From an uncultured Gammaproteobacteria bacterium (GTDB lineage Bacteria; Pseudomonadota; Gammaproteobacteria; Pseudomonadales; Azotimanducaceae), in NCBI GenBank assembly GCA_913043815.1, contig CAJWNY010000002.1, forward strand, positions 17,575-81,574: 64,000 nt of DNA. The letters run 5' to 3'. The position numbers and the translations under genes were made by a program. Positions 9,728-19,723 of this stretch are shown piece by piece; position 1 is the first letter of the stretch; every line of letters starts with the position of its first letter. A model generated the notes under the pieces. The model searched no databases, had not been told where the DNA came from, and saw only the letters and a program-made list of their open reading frames with translations.

Positions 9728-11371
9728 ATGGCAATGCAACACACACCATTATTAATGTCGAATATCTTAGATCGAGGCGCCAAAGTTGCGCCAAACGAAG
9801 AAATCGTCACCATGACCGAAACTGGCGTTCGCCGTCAGACCTACAAGCAAACTCGAGATCGTGCGCACCAATTGGCACATGCTTTAGCCGCAGCAGGTAT
9901 TAAGGTTGGCGATCGCGTGGGGACATTTATGTGGAATGGCTCCCGCCACTTAGAGGCCTATCATGCCTGTGCAGGCATGGGCGCGGTGTTGCATACTCTG
10001 AATGTGCGTTTGGGTGAAAACGATTTGGATTACATTATTAATCATGCTGAAGACTTGGTGATTATTGTTGATGCAGACATTTTGCCGTTACTTGAAAAAT
10101 TGAAAGACCGTATGCCTACGGTACGTCAGGTCATTATTGCAACTGAAGAAGGCTTCGAAGGCTGGACCACAGACCTGCCTAATCCGGTTGACTACGAAGA
10201 CTTTATTGCAGGCCAGCCGACCCACTACGAGTGGCCTCAGATTGATGAAAACTCGCCCATGGGCTTGTGCTACACCAGTGGCACAACAGGTAACCCCAAG
10301 GGCGTTGAATACGAACATCGTTCTCAGTATTTGCACACCATGACCCAATGCCTAACTGACTCGATGGGCCTGTCAGGTACTGATACAGTTTGTGGCATTG
10401 TACCTATGTTCCACGCCATGGGTTGGGGCATTCCTTGGTCTGCGCTGATGTTGGGCTGTAAACAAGTCATGCCTCACCGGTTTATGGACCCAGCTAGGTT
10501 GATAGACCTGATGGCCAGCGAACAAGTCACGTTGTCAGCTGGCGTGCCGACTATTTGGCAGGGCGTAAAAGCTTTGTATGAAGCCGATCCTAGCAAGTAT
10601 GATTTGTCCTCACTCTCAAGACTTACCTGTGGAGGTAGTTCGCCTCCACCTTCGCTTATTCGTTGGTTCTGGGATGAGTTAGATGTTGAAATGATTCAAG
10701 GGTGGGGTATGACAGAAACCTCACCGTTAGCCACGTTGTCTCGACGAGTGATGAAACGTTCACAGCTGTCTTTGACCGAAGATGAGCAATTTGCAAACGT
10801 TGCCAAGGCAGGCCAACTGATGCCCGGCATTGAGCTAGATATTTTCGACGAAGACTTTAATCCTGTGCCGCACGATGGCGAAAGTGTCGGCGAAATTTTG
10901 GTTCGCGGACCATGGATTTGTTCTGAATACTTTAATAATCCGCAGCCGGATAAGTTCCATGACGGTTGGTTGATTACCGGCGATGTCGGCAAAATAGATT
11001 CCGAAGAATATTTGATCATCTCTGATCGCTCAAAAGATCTTGTTAAGAGTGGTGGTGAGTGGATCTCGTCAGTTGATTTAGAAAACCACATTGTCGGCGT
11101 GCCGGGTGTTGCTCAAGCCTGTGTCGTGGCGCGACCTCACCCTAAGTGGGATGAGCGACCAGTTGCGCTAATCGTCGTAGAACCGGGTAAAAAAGTTACC
11201 CAAGAGCAAGTGCTAGCACATTGCGAAACTGCTTTTGCTAAATGGCAGTTGCCAGACGAAGTGCTCTATATCGACGCTATTCCATTAACGTCTACGGGTA
11301 AAATGGACAAAAAAGTGGTCAGAGCGGATTTGGACGCAAAAGGCTACCAATTGCCTTCGTTGAGATCCTAG
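9728..11371 (+). CDS. Fatty-acid/medium-chain acyl-CoA ligase
   Basis: CYTSGTTGNPKGVEYEHRS; GWGMTETSPLATLS; PLTSTGKMDKKVVR. SD GGGAGGAG upstream of ATG. Confidence 0.93.
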   Translation: MAMQHTPLLMSNILDRGAKVAPNEEIVTMTETGVRRQTYKQTRDRAHQLAHALAAAGIKVGDRVGTFMWNGSRHLEAYHACAGMGAVLHTLNVRLGENDLDYIINHAEDLVIIVDADILPLLEKLKDRMPTVRQVIIATEEGFEGWTTDLPNPVDYEDFIAGQPTHYEWPQIDENSPMGLCYTSGTTGNPKGVEYEHRSQYLHTMTQCLTDSMGLSGTDTVCGIVPMFHAMGWGIPWSALMLGCKQVMPHRFMDPARLIDLMASEQVTLSAGVPTIWQGVKALYEADPSKYDLSSLSRLTCGGSSPPPSLIRWFWDELDVEMIQGWGMTETSPLATLSRRVMKRSQLSLTEDEQFANVAKAGQLMPGIELDIFDEDFNPVPHDGESVGEILVRGPWICSEYFNNPQPDKFHDGWLITGDVGKIDSEEYLIISDRSKDLVKSGGEWISSVDLENHIVGVPGVAQACVVARPHPKWDERPVALIVVEPGKKVTQEQVLAHCETAFAKWQLPDEVLYIDAIPLTSTGKMDKKVVRADLDAKGYQLPSLRS

Positions 11372-11451
11372 TTGAAAGAGCCTAAGAAGATTGAAGAATC
11401 TTAGGCATTTAGGTTGCAACTAATTGGCTTTAGGAAACCGTAAAGTATAGA

Positions 11452-11482
11452 AAGGCTCAACGTTTAGCGTTGGGCCTTTTTT
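11452..11482 (+). terminator. Rho-independent terminator
   Basis: AGGCTCAACG-TTTAG-CGTTGGGCCT followed by T6, 80 bp after the acyl-CoA ligase stop. Confidence 0.9.
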
Positions 11483-11561
11483 ATACATGCAGTTTATGTG
11501 TGTCGTTTTACTTCTCGCAGTAATTGCAAAAAAGAGATGGGTAAAGAAATGGGGAAAGAAA

Positions 11562-13361
11562 ATGTTTGATGATCAAAGTGTTGATGCTTTTACAGAGTTG
11601 CAAATGCCAGAGTCACTGGTGCCACGTAAACACAGCGCCGATCCTTTTGCCTGTCCGTGTTGTGCCAATGTATTTTCTGAAACGTTACGACTAACAAATA
11701 CTGATCTCAGCGAACACGCCAAGGGGCTACCACCAGGTCAACGTCAAGTAAGCGCGCCAACGTTGGTGACCAACGCGCACATCATCACTATGGATGCTAA
11801 CCGGCCTAATGCAGATACCATGATCTTGTTAGACGGCAAAATTCATTGGGTGGGCATGCAAGTCGATGTGCCAGAAGAAACCAATGGCCTTAAGCGGCTA
11901 GACCTTAAAGGTAAAATTGTGGTGCCCGGATTTGTCGAACCACACATGCACTTACCGCCCTTAGCTATGCTGCATAGTTTTTCCAATGTTGGGCCAAATA
12001 AGTTCGACACGGCTGCTGAAGCCTTGCAACAGTTGAGTAAAGATGCGGCCAATACGCCGCAGGGCGAATGGGTGGTTGGGCGCCAATTTGATCCATCTCT
12101 GCAACAAGGCCCAGACTATTTGACCCGGCAAATGCTCGACGAAGTAAGTTCTGACCATCCGGTATTCGTGTATAACGCATCGCTGCATTTAGGTTACTGC
12201 AATAGCGTTGCAATTGATTTGGCGGGACTAGATGAAAACACTCCAGATCCATCGGGCTCGGAGTTAGGGCGCGACGCAGATGGCAAGCCTAACGGTGTAC
12301 TTAAAGCTGGCCCAGCAATGGCTTTGGTCGTGCGCCATAATACCAAGCTAAAAGAACAAAATTTAGCCGAAGCCTGCCTAAGCGTGTTTAATTCTGCTAA
12401 CGAGGTGGGCATTACTACGCTGTGCGATCAAGGTACCGGTATGTTCCAAGGTCCCAAGGAACTGGATCTATATCAAAGTCTGCACGACAGTGGTCGCATG
12501 ACCGCACGTTTTCGCTATTGTGTTTCTCAAGCTGCGGCAAAGCGCTGGGACGAAATCGGCTTAACTTGGGGTGACGGCGATGAATGGGTGCGTCGCACAG
12601 GTTGGAAAATAGTTGCTGATGGATCAAATCAAGGTCGCACCGGTTTGCAGCGAGAGGCCTTTATTGGCTCTGACGCCAAAGGTATGTCTTACATAGAAAA
12701 AGATGAATTAGATGAGGCCGTTGAAAAGCGGCTGCGTGAAGGTTGGGCGGTGTGCGTGCATGCCAATGGCGATGCGGCCATTGATCGCGTGTTAGACGCG
12801 TTCAGCAAAGCCAAGGCCAAAGGTTTAGACCCAGCTGCGCAGCGTTGCCGTATTGAACATTGCAGCATATTGCATGATGACCAAATCGAAAAAATGGCCG
12901 ATCTAGGATTGTCTCCTAGCTTCCTAATTGGGCATGTTCATTATTGGGGTAAAGCATTTGTGGAAGATATATTTGGCCCAGAGAAAGCAGCAAAACTAGA
13001 CCGTACCGGCACTTGTGAGGATTTGGGTATCCGTTGGACTATCCATTCGGATGACCCCGTAACAGAAATGAATCCGTTGCGTTGCATGGAAAATGCTGTG
13101 ACTAGGACCATGTGGCGATCAGATCAACTGTTGTCGCCAGAAGAGCGTGTGCCTGCAGCTGCTGCTCTCCGAGCTGTGACTATCGATGCCGCTTGGCAGT
13201 GTCACTCAGATCATGAGGTAGGCAGTTTAGAGGTTGGCAAGTTCGCCGACTTTTTGGTGTTAGACAAAAACCCGCTTGCTGTTGCTCCAGAACAGTTAGG
13301 CGCAATACAAGTGCTGGAGACTTGGGTTAGCGGCGAGCAGGTTTTTCGGCGAGGAGAGTAA
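11562..13361 (+). CDS. Amidohydrolase, YtcJ-like metal-dependent hydrolase
   Basis: VPGFVEPHMHLPP, KIVADGSNQGRTG, CVHANGDAAIDRVLDA, IHSDDPV. ATG at 11562 (MFDDQSVDAF) has a GGGGAAAG SD; the ORF start at 11487 lies just after the terminator. Confidence 0.88.
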   Translation: MFDDQSVDAFTELQMPESLVPRKHSADPFACPCCANVFSETLRLTNTDLSEHAKGLPPGQRQVSAPTLVTNAHIITMDANRPNADTMILLDGKIHWVGMQVDVPEETNGLKRLDLKGKIVVPGFVEPHMHLPPLAMLHSFSNVGPNKFDTAAEALQQLSKDAANTPQGEWVVGRQFDPSLQQGPDYLTRQMLDEVSSDHPVFVYNASLHLGYCNSVAIDLAGLDENTPDPSGSELGRDADGKPNGVLKAGPAMALVVRHNTKLKEQNLAEACLSVFNSANEVGITTLCDQGTGMFQGPKELDLYQSLHDSGRMTARFRYCVSQAAAKRWDEIGLTWGDGDEWVRRTGWKIVADGSNQGRTGLQREAFIGSDAKGMSYIEKDELDEAVEKRLREGWAVCVHANGDAAIDRVLDAFSKAKAKGLDPAAQRCRIEHCSILHDDQIEKMADLGLSPSFLIGHVHYWGKAFVEDIFGPEKAAKLDRTGTCEDLGIRWTIHSDDPVTEMNPLRCMENAVTRTMWRSDQLLSPEERVPAAAALRAVTIDAAWQCHSDHEVGSLEVGKFADFLVLDKNPLAVAPEQLGAIQVLETWVSGEQVFRRGE

Positions 13362-13508
13362 ATAGATGACTTCTGCTGCAAAAATGACTGCGTTTTTCAG
13401 ACCCATTTGAACCCTCAGTTTCTTATCAGTAATTTGGCAAAAGATCTGAGAATCGTGCAGTTTGTTATTGGGATATTCTTGGTTGGCTATTAGCTGATTA
13501 GGAGTAGC

Positions 13509-14561
13509 TTACTGTCTCATGTATGCGGCTACTCGTTTATCTAAATTTTCACGTAGGTTCATGTGGAACAAGCTGTAGTCGTATACGTGGTAATTTCCTG
13601 GTCCAAATGCCATCAGCGTATATTTGTCTGATTTTACCTCCGAGATAATCAATTGGCCGTTACTACATTTTGCGTCGGTAACGCCGGGTTCAATTTCGCC
13701 ACCAGCCGTAAATACTACACCTCCGAGGTTTTTTTCGAATGTCGCCCGATCTTCAGCAGTTTGCCAGGTTAGCGGGTTTACACAAATGGAGCCCAGCTTA
13801 CCTAAAATCACTTCTGCGTTTTTGGTATTGGTGTTCCACGAAACCTGGCAGCGGATTTGCTCTGGCTGGCTGCATATATCTAAACCATTGCTGCCGTCTA
13901 TTGAGAACCCTATAGGGTAGGCTGCAACCATTCGTTGGGCCAGTTCAGTGCCGACAATTTCCTCTTTAATAAGCCTGTCCGAGTGAAATGAGCCTTGGCT
14001 GTGCGCGGCTAAAATAAAGGGCCGCCCTTCATTGTTGTTTTCAATAAAGTACCTGAATGCAGTTCGAACATCGCTATAAGCCAACTCTAATGCCTGCTCG
14101 CCATTTTTAACTTCGCTTGTGTCCACAAAGCTATACAAGGTGGCTTGACGATAGCGCGGAGCATAAACCGCGCAGCAGCCATTGAAGACGCTGGCCTGAT
14201 CGCGCATAACCCATGAATCGGTGATTTCATTTGCACGTTCATTGTCCAGCGGTTGGTTCCAATTGCTAGGAGAGATGTAAGTTGTTGGATGCACAAAGAA
14301 AACGTCTACCTTTACCCTAGAATTTTCATCTAAAGACATTCCAGTGGGTATGACATCGGCGGAGTCTTCGCGAGTGGGTAATGCGGCCCAATTTGCACTG
14401 TCCGTGTAGTCCGGTGCAGTTGCGGGCTCTAGTTCGGAAAAATTGTGCCCGGGCGCTATGTAATAAAATCCCACCGCCATCATTAAGGGGCCGCGGTAAA
14501 AAAAGCCAAGGACGACCAGCACCACGACCAAGACGCTTAAGCTAATTAAAAACTTTTTCAT
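13509..14561 (-). CDS. DUF3089 family (alpha/beta-hydrolase-like) exported/membrane-anchored protein
   Basis: VDVFFVHPTTYISPSNWNQPLDN... and PFILAAHSQGSFHSDRLIKEEI; N-terminal hydrophobic segment. Confidence 0.8.
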   Translation of the reverse strand: MKKFLISLSVLVVVLVVLGFFYRGPLMMAVGFYYIAPGHNFSELEPATAPDYTDSANWAALPTREDSADVIPTGMSLDENSRVKVDVFFVHPTTYISPSNWNQPLDNERANEITDSWVMRDQASVFNGCCAVYAPRYRQATLYSFVDTSEVKNGEQALELAYSDVRTAFRYFIENNNEGRPFILAAHSQGSFHSDRLIKEEIVGTELAQRMVAAYPIGFSIDGSNGLDICSQPEQIRCQVSWNTNTKNAEVILGKLGSICVNPLTWQTAEDRATFEKNLGGVVFTAGGEIEPGVTDAKCSNGQLIISEVKSDKYTLMAFGPGNYHVYDYSLFHMNLRENLDKRVAAYMRQ

Positions 14562-14740
14562 TTGTCCGCTTACCTCTACATTTTCTCATTACACGGAAAG
14601 CGCATATGGTTTTTAGTTTCCTTGCTTCTAAAGTGCAGCGCTTCTATTGCCTATCTACTTTGATCAATATTTTACGGCAACACTACAGGACTCGCTTTTG
14701 CTGAGAATCCGTGCCCTTCTGGCTACTCTTCCAGCTGGTC

Positions 14741-16060
14741 TTATCGTTGATAAGTCAGCGCTTGACCAAAAGGTCCGGGTTGCACGCAGTCATCGGAATA
14801 ACGAAGGTGACCGTTCACCCAAGTTTTATCAATGCGGTGGCTGAATTTATGCCCTTCAAATGGGCTCCAGCCGCACTTGCTTAAAATAGGTATTTCTACA
14901 TGCTCGCTGTCTGGCGAGACCAATATCAAGTCTGCGAAGTAGCCTTCGCGGATAAACCCTCGCTCTGCAACCTGGTACAAAATGGCTGGCGCATGAGCTG
15001 TTTTATGCACTATTTGTTCGATGCTAAAAGTGCCGTCAGTGACTCTATCCAAAAGAGAAATAACAGCGTGCTGTACTAATGGCAGTCCCGCAGGCGCTGT
15101 TGAATACTTACGACCTTTTTCTTCCCAAGTATGTGGAGCGTGGTCCGTTGCAATAACATCAATACGATCTTCAGCAACCGCTTTAAGCAATGCGGCTTGG
15201 TCCTTTGGTGTTTTAATTGCAGGGTTACATTTGATCAGCGCGCCTTTTTCAGCGTAGTCATCCGAGTTAAAGAATAGGTGATGCACACAAGCTTCTGCGG
15301 TAATACGCTTACTTTCAATTGGGCCCTTGTCAAATAGTTCTAGTTCTTTGGCGGTAGTTAAGTGCAGTACATGTAGCTTTGTACCGTGCTTTCTTGCTAA
15401 TCCTACGGCGAGGGAACTGGACGCGTAACAAGCTTCTACAGAACGGATATTTGGGTGCTCAGAAAAGGGGATGTCTTCGCCCCATTTAGCCGTGGCTGCG
15501 GCCTCGGCTTCCAAAATCATAGGCGTGCTCTCACAGTGGGTGGCAACCAATAACGAGGTGGCTGCAAAAATACCCTCGAGCGTGGCGGTATTGTCCACCA
15601 ACATATTGCCGGTGCTTGCGCCCATAAAAATCTTTACGCCACAGGTCAGGCTGGTGTCCACGCTCTTCACAGCTTCTAAGTTGTCGTTTGTGGCGCCCAG
15701 ATAGAAGCCATAGTTCGATGCCGAGCATTTAGAGGCTCTGTCGCGTTTGTCTATCAGCGCCGCTTGAGAAATAGTCAGCGGGTCACAGTTAGGCATTTCC
15801 ATATAGCTGGTAATGCCACCCGCAACCGCAGCGGCTGACTCTGTCGCTATGGTGCCTTTGTGCTCTAAGCCGGGCTCGCGAAAATGCACTTGGTCGTCGA
15901 TCATACCTGGTAACAAGTATGCGCCTTTGGCGTCTATGGTTTCGCAATTCTCTGGCGCGGGAACGTTAATGCCCTTTATGCGCTCGCCTTCTATAACCAC
16001 ATTACCTTCGGTAATAGTGCCTTCATTAACAATGCGTGCATTGACGATTTGATAATTCAT
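14741..16060 (-). CDS. Dihydroorotase/cyclic amidohydrolase
   Basis: GMIDDQVHFREPGLEHKGTIATESAAAVAGGITSYMEMPNCDP; VIATDHAPHTWEEKGR. Confidence 0.88.
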   Translation of the reverse strand: MNYQIVNARIVNEGTITEGNVVIEGERIKGINVPAPENCETIDAKGAYLLPGMIDDQVHFREPGLEHKGTIATESAAAVAGGITSYMEMPNCDPLTISQAALIDKRDRASKCSASNYGFYLGATNDNLEAVKSVDTSLTCGVKIFMGASTGNMLVDNTATLEGIFAATSLLVATHCESTPMILEAEAAATAKWGEDIPFSEHPNIRSVEACYASSSLAVGLARKHGTKLHVLHLTTAKELELFDKGPIESKRITAEACVHHLFFNSDDYAEKGALIKCNPAIKTPKDQAALLKAVAEDRIDVIATDHAPHTWEEKGRKYSTAPAGLPLVQHAVISLLDRVTDGTFSIEQIVHKTAHAPAILYQVAERGFIREGYFADLILVSPDSEHVEIPILSKCGWSPFEGHKFSHRIDKTWVNGHLRYSDDCVQPGPFGQALTYQR

Positions 16061-16530
16061 AATTTAATTCTGACCTCTGCTTCTATTTCGACAGGTACAT
16101 TAAATGGTAGTTCGGCCATGCCTACAGCAGAGCGGCTGTGGGCGCCAATCTCTGGTCCAAAGACCTCCAAGATAAGATTAGAGCAGCCATTAATAACCCC
16201 TGGCAGTTGATTAAAGCCAGGAGCGGTATTGACCATTCCAAAAACCCGCAGCCAACTGATAACACGATCTAGATTACCAATACTCGCCTTAATGCTGGCG
16301 ATGAGTCCCAGGCCTACTTGGCGGGCAATTTGGTTAGCTTGTTCGGGGTCTATTTCTGCGCCTACTTTACCAAGCGCTTCGCTCATTTTGCCGTTTATGT
16401 CGGTGGGCACGTGCCCCGACAGGTATAAATGCGTGCCGTCAATTCTTACCAGGTCAAAGGGTAGGTGTCTTGTGTCCATGGGTTGGGGCAAGATTAAGCC
16501 CAATTCTTTGAGACGATTTTCAACACTCAT
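16057..16530 (-). CDS. RidA/YjgF-family protein
   Basis: DGTHLYLSGHVPTDINGK...; HSRSAVGMAELPFNVPVEIEAEV; 4-nt overlap (ATGA) with the downstream dihydroorotase. Confidence 0.88.
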   Translation of the reverse strand: MSVENRLKELGLILPQPMDTRHLPFDLVRIDGTHLYLSGHVPTDINGKMSEALGKVGAEIDPEQANQIARQVGLGLIASIKASIGNLDRVISWLRVFGMVNTAPGFNQLPGVINGCSNLILEVFGPEIGAHSRSAVGMAELPFNVPVEIEAEVRIKL

Positions 16531-16709
16531 GATGTTTTCTCATTTTTTTCCAAGTCGCTTTAATTGCTTTTGTAGTTTTCAGCTTTGCGTCAGGTATTTC
16601 GTTAGATTAATAGGCTACTCCCAATTTAGCTAGTTAGATTGCCCGCCCACGGGATGACTTTGCTAACTGGCATGTTTTTGCTCCATTGGTGCCAACAAAA
16701 ATCAATAAC

Positions 16710-17855
16710 CTATCGAAAACGCAGGTTTTTTCGGCTGAGGTCTGCGATGCTTTTGGCTCCCATGAGTCGCATGTCTCGTTCTATTTCTGATCGCATGATA
16801 TCGAGAGCGCGCTCTACACCGGCTTGGCCGGCAGCGGCCAGTGCGTAGAGGTAGAATCTTCCTCCGCCCACTGCTTTGGCACCCATGGAAAGGGCTTTTA
16901 TTACGTGCGTACCACGCTGAATACCGCTATCCATAATAACATCGATTTGATCGCCAACAGCGTCAACGATCTCTCCGAGTTGATCAAAGGGGGAACGACT
17001 TCCGTCTAACTGCCTTCCGCCATGGTTGGAGATCACGATCCCTGTACACCCGATATCCACAGCTTTTTTAGCATCCTCTACACTCATCACACCTTTAAGA
17101 CAAAATTCCCCGTCCCAAAAATCCACCATCTCTGCAACGTCATCCCAATTCATATCAGGATCTAGCATTTCCGTGAAGTAGCTTCCGACAGACATAACAG
17201 CGTCGGACATGTCTACAAAATCGTCTAGTTGAGGAAAAGAAAATTTCTTGTGCGTCAGATAGTTTATTGCCCAAGCAGGTTTGATACCGAACTGGTACAT
17301 GCCTTTGAGACTGAGTTTGAATGGAATCGAGAAACCGGTGCGCAGATCACGCTCCCTGTTACCTCCCGTTATCGTATCTACTGTCAGCATCATGATTTCG
17401 ACGCCAACTTCTTTCGCGTTCTCGAGCATAGCTTTATTGAGACCGCGGTCTTTGTGGAAATAAAATTGATAGCACTGCGGTCCGTGGTATTGCTTTCGAA
17501 TTTCTTGCAAGCTAACGGTTCCGAGAGAGGAAACGCCAAATAATGTGCCATTTTTATCTGCAGCGGCTGCGACTGCATTCTCTCCTTCGTGATGAAATAG
17601 CCTTTGCAACGCCGTAGGCGAACAATATATGGGTATGTCCAGATTTTGCCCCATTACTTTCACGCTGGTATCTATGTCTGCCACTCCACGCAAAATGTTA
17701 GGAACTAGGTCGCATGTCTCGAAGCTCTGAGTATTTCTAATGTACGTAGTTTCGTCCTCAGCTGCGCCGTCTATGTAGTTGAAGATTGGACTGGGCAGTT
17801 TGCGTTCAGCCAGTTTTCTAAAGTCTTGAAAGTTGTGGCAATCGGTAAGTTTCAT
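16710..17855 (-). CDS. FMN-dependent alpha-hydroxy-acid dehydrogenase/oxidase (LldD-like)
   Basis: FNYIDGAAEDETT; IPIYCSPTALQRLFHHEGE; GIVISNHGGRQLDGSRSPFDQL; DSGIQRGTHVIKALSMGAKAV. Confidence 0.93.
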   Translation of the reverse strand: MKLTDCHNFQDFRKLAERKLPSPIFNYIDGAAEDETTYIRNTQSFETCDLVPNILRGVADIDTSVKVMGQNLDIPIYCSPTALQRLFHHEGENAVAAAADKNGTLFGVSSLGTVSLQEIRKQYHGPQCYQFYFHKDRGLNKAMLENAKEVGVEIMMLTVDTITGGNRERDLRTGFSIPFKLSLKGMYQFGIKPAWAINYLTHKKFSFPQLDDFVDMSDAVMSVGSYFTEMLDPDMNWDDVAEMVDFWDGEFCLKGVMSVEDAKKAVDIGCTGIVISNHGGRQLDGSRSPFDQLGEIVDAVGDQIDVIMDSGIQRGTHVIKALSMGAKAVGGGRFYLYALAAAGQAGVERALDIMRSEIERDMRLMGAKSIADLSRKNLRFR

Positions 17856-18044
17856 TCGAAAGTCCTATGCTGAATCTTTGCAGTCGTTGGAAGAAGGGGC
17901 ATTAGAATCTCTGCTTTAACGCTTTTGCAATTATCTAATAACCTACGAGAAATTGCTCTAATTTTCCTTCCTTAAAGTGTTCGGTATTCTGCTGGATAGA
18001 AATGGTCAAGTAATTTAGTCTCTATTCTCAAATCATCTCGGGGG

Positions 18045-19346
18045 ATGGAAGTGACTGAAGAGAATGAGGGTGCATCCGCACGCGATTATGGGTTTTTAAT
18101 GTTCCTCACGTTGCTCAACGTGATGAACTTTGTTGACCGTCAGTTGTTGGCAAGTTTTGCTAACTGGATTGTCCCAGACTTGGGCTTAACTAATACTCAG
18201 TTTGGTTGGCTTACTGGCATGATCTTCATTGTCTTTTACTCAGTCGCAGGTTTGGCCATGGGGGTTTTGGCTGACCGTGTAAACCGTACCCGCCTGATTG
18301 CCGTTGGCTTGGCTCTCTGGAGCGCCTTAACCGCGATCTCCGGTATGGCTAAAGGCTTTGTTAGTTTGGCTATTCCACGGCTATTTATTGGTGTTGGTGA
18401 ATCCATTATGACACCTACCTCCATGTCCCTATTAGCAGACCGCTTTCCGTCTTCGCGTCTGGGCTTTGCTAGTGGTGTTTACTATATGGGCGTGCCGATC
18501 GGCGTGGCAACTAGCCTCTTTGTTGTGGCCTATCTAGAGCCAATCCTTGGCTGGCGCGGCTGTTTTTATGCGCTGGGTGGCATTGGACTATTGTTGGCTA
18601 TTGTCATGTTCTTTATGAAAGAAACACCGCGACGCCATGAACTGGAAGCCTCATCGCCAGTAGAAAAACTCAGCGTCAAAGAGATTTTGGCTACGTTGAA
18701 GGATGCACTAGTGCGCTCTCCGGCACTGGCCATGACGGTTGCCGGCGGAGTAGCTTTCCATTTTATTCTTGGTGCAGCTGTATTTGAGCAATTGTGGTTT
18801 GTTCAAGAGCGCGGCTTTGACCGCACTGAAATTGCGGAACTCAGCGGTTGGTTGGCGTTTACTGGCGGCATATTAGGCAATTTATTTGGTGGCATCGGTG
18901 GTGACATGTTTCTGCGAAGAACTGGCATGGGCAGACCTATGTTCTTGTTCTGGATTATGTTGGTGTTGACACCAATTGGTTTGGCTTATCGCGTTGCAGA
19001 TCCAACCTCCATATTCTTTATGGTCGGTATCTTTGCTGGCTATTTTCAATTGGGCTGCTTTTACGGACCTACATTCTCCACTGTCCAGGAGCTGGTGCCG
19101 CCGCAAATTCGTGGCACCGTTGTGGCTTTCTACATTCTTTCGTTGAACTTTGTCGGTTTAGGTTTGGGTGTAACCGGCGGCGGTTACTTCATTGACTGGA
19201 TGATTTCTCAAGGTCACCCAGAGCCTTATACCATTACCTTGATTACCTTCACTGCCATTTCAATGCTCGCTATCCCTATGTTTTATATGGCTGGCAAGCG
19301 TTTTGAAAGAGATCGCCAGGCACTTTATGACAGTGTGGTAAACTGA
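18045..19346 (+). CDS. MFS transporter (spinster-like)
   Basis: FVDRQLLASFANWIVPDLGLTNTQFGWLTG...; RLFIGVGESIMTPTSMSLLADRFP. Confidence 0.92.
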   Translation: MEVTEENEGASARDYGFLMFLTLLNVMNFVDRQLLASFANWIVPDLGLTNTQFGWLTGMIFIVFYSVAGLAMGVLADRVNRTRLIAVGLALWSALTAISGMAKGFVSLAIPRLFIGVGESIMTPTSMSLLADRFPSSRLGFASGVYYMGVPIGVATSLFVVAYLEPILGWRGCFYALGGIGLLLAIVMFFMKETPRRHELEASSPVEKLSVKEILATLKDALVRSPALAMTVAGGVAFHFILGAAVFEQLWFVQERGFDRTEIAELSGWLAFTGGILGNLFGGIGGDMFLRRTGMGRPMFLFWIMLVLTPIGLAYRVADPTSIFFMVGIFAGYFQLGCFYGPTFSTVQELVPPQIRGTVVAFYILSLNFVGLGLGVTGGGYFIDWMISQGHPEPYTITLITFTAISMLAIPMFYMAGKRFERDRQALYDSVVN

Positions 19347-19363
19347 TCGAGCGAGTCTAAAGT

Positions 19364-19402
19364 GCTGGCAGCGAGAAAATCTGCCAGCGTTTTCTATCTT
19401 TT
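19364..19402 (+). terminator. Rho-independent-like terminator
   Basis: GCTGGCAG-CGAGAAAAT-CTGCCAGC followed by GTTTTCTATCTTTT, 18 bp after the MFS stop. Confidence 0.7.
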
Positions 19403-19723
19403 GACTCATTTGGCAACTATGAGTCAAAAGGCCTTGGGTCTCATAGCTCCTAGGACGATTAAGGTTGCCTAGACCAGAGCTACACCCTTTTTATATTTGG
19501 CAGCCCGATGACGATTTAGCTGCTTTGTTGATGGCGCCCTTATTCTTGACGAGGTTATCGCACATGCATAAATGTCGAAGAAACCGTTTTTGATTTAGGC
19601 TTTATCATCCAAAAATATTTTTGGCGAGTGGGTTATCAACACCAGGCAGGTTAGCTCTTGTTGCGCCGTCCCAAGATGGTCTGCTTTTCTTTCCATTGGT
19701 AGGTGGTCAGTGATTCAATGGGA

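Noticed and set aside
9518-9742. 74-aa minus ORF in intergenic region upstream of acyl-CoA ligase
   Set aside because: Overlaps the ligase start and SD; composition not protein-like; no RBS evident.
10696-11091. 131-aa antisense ORF in acyl-CoA ligase
   Set aside because: Opposite a clear AMP-binding enzyme; serine/proline-rich shadow translation.
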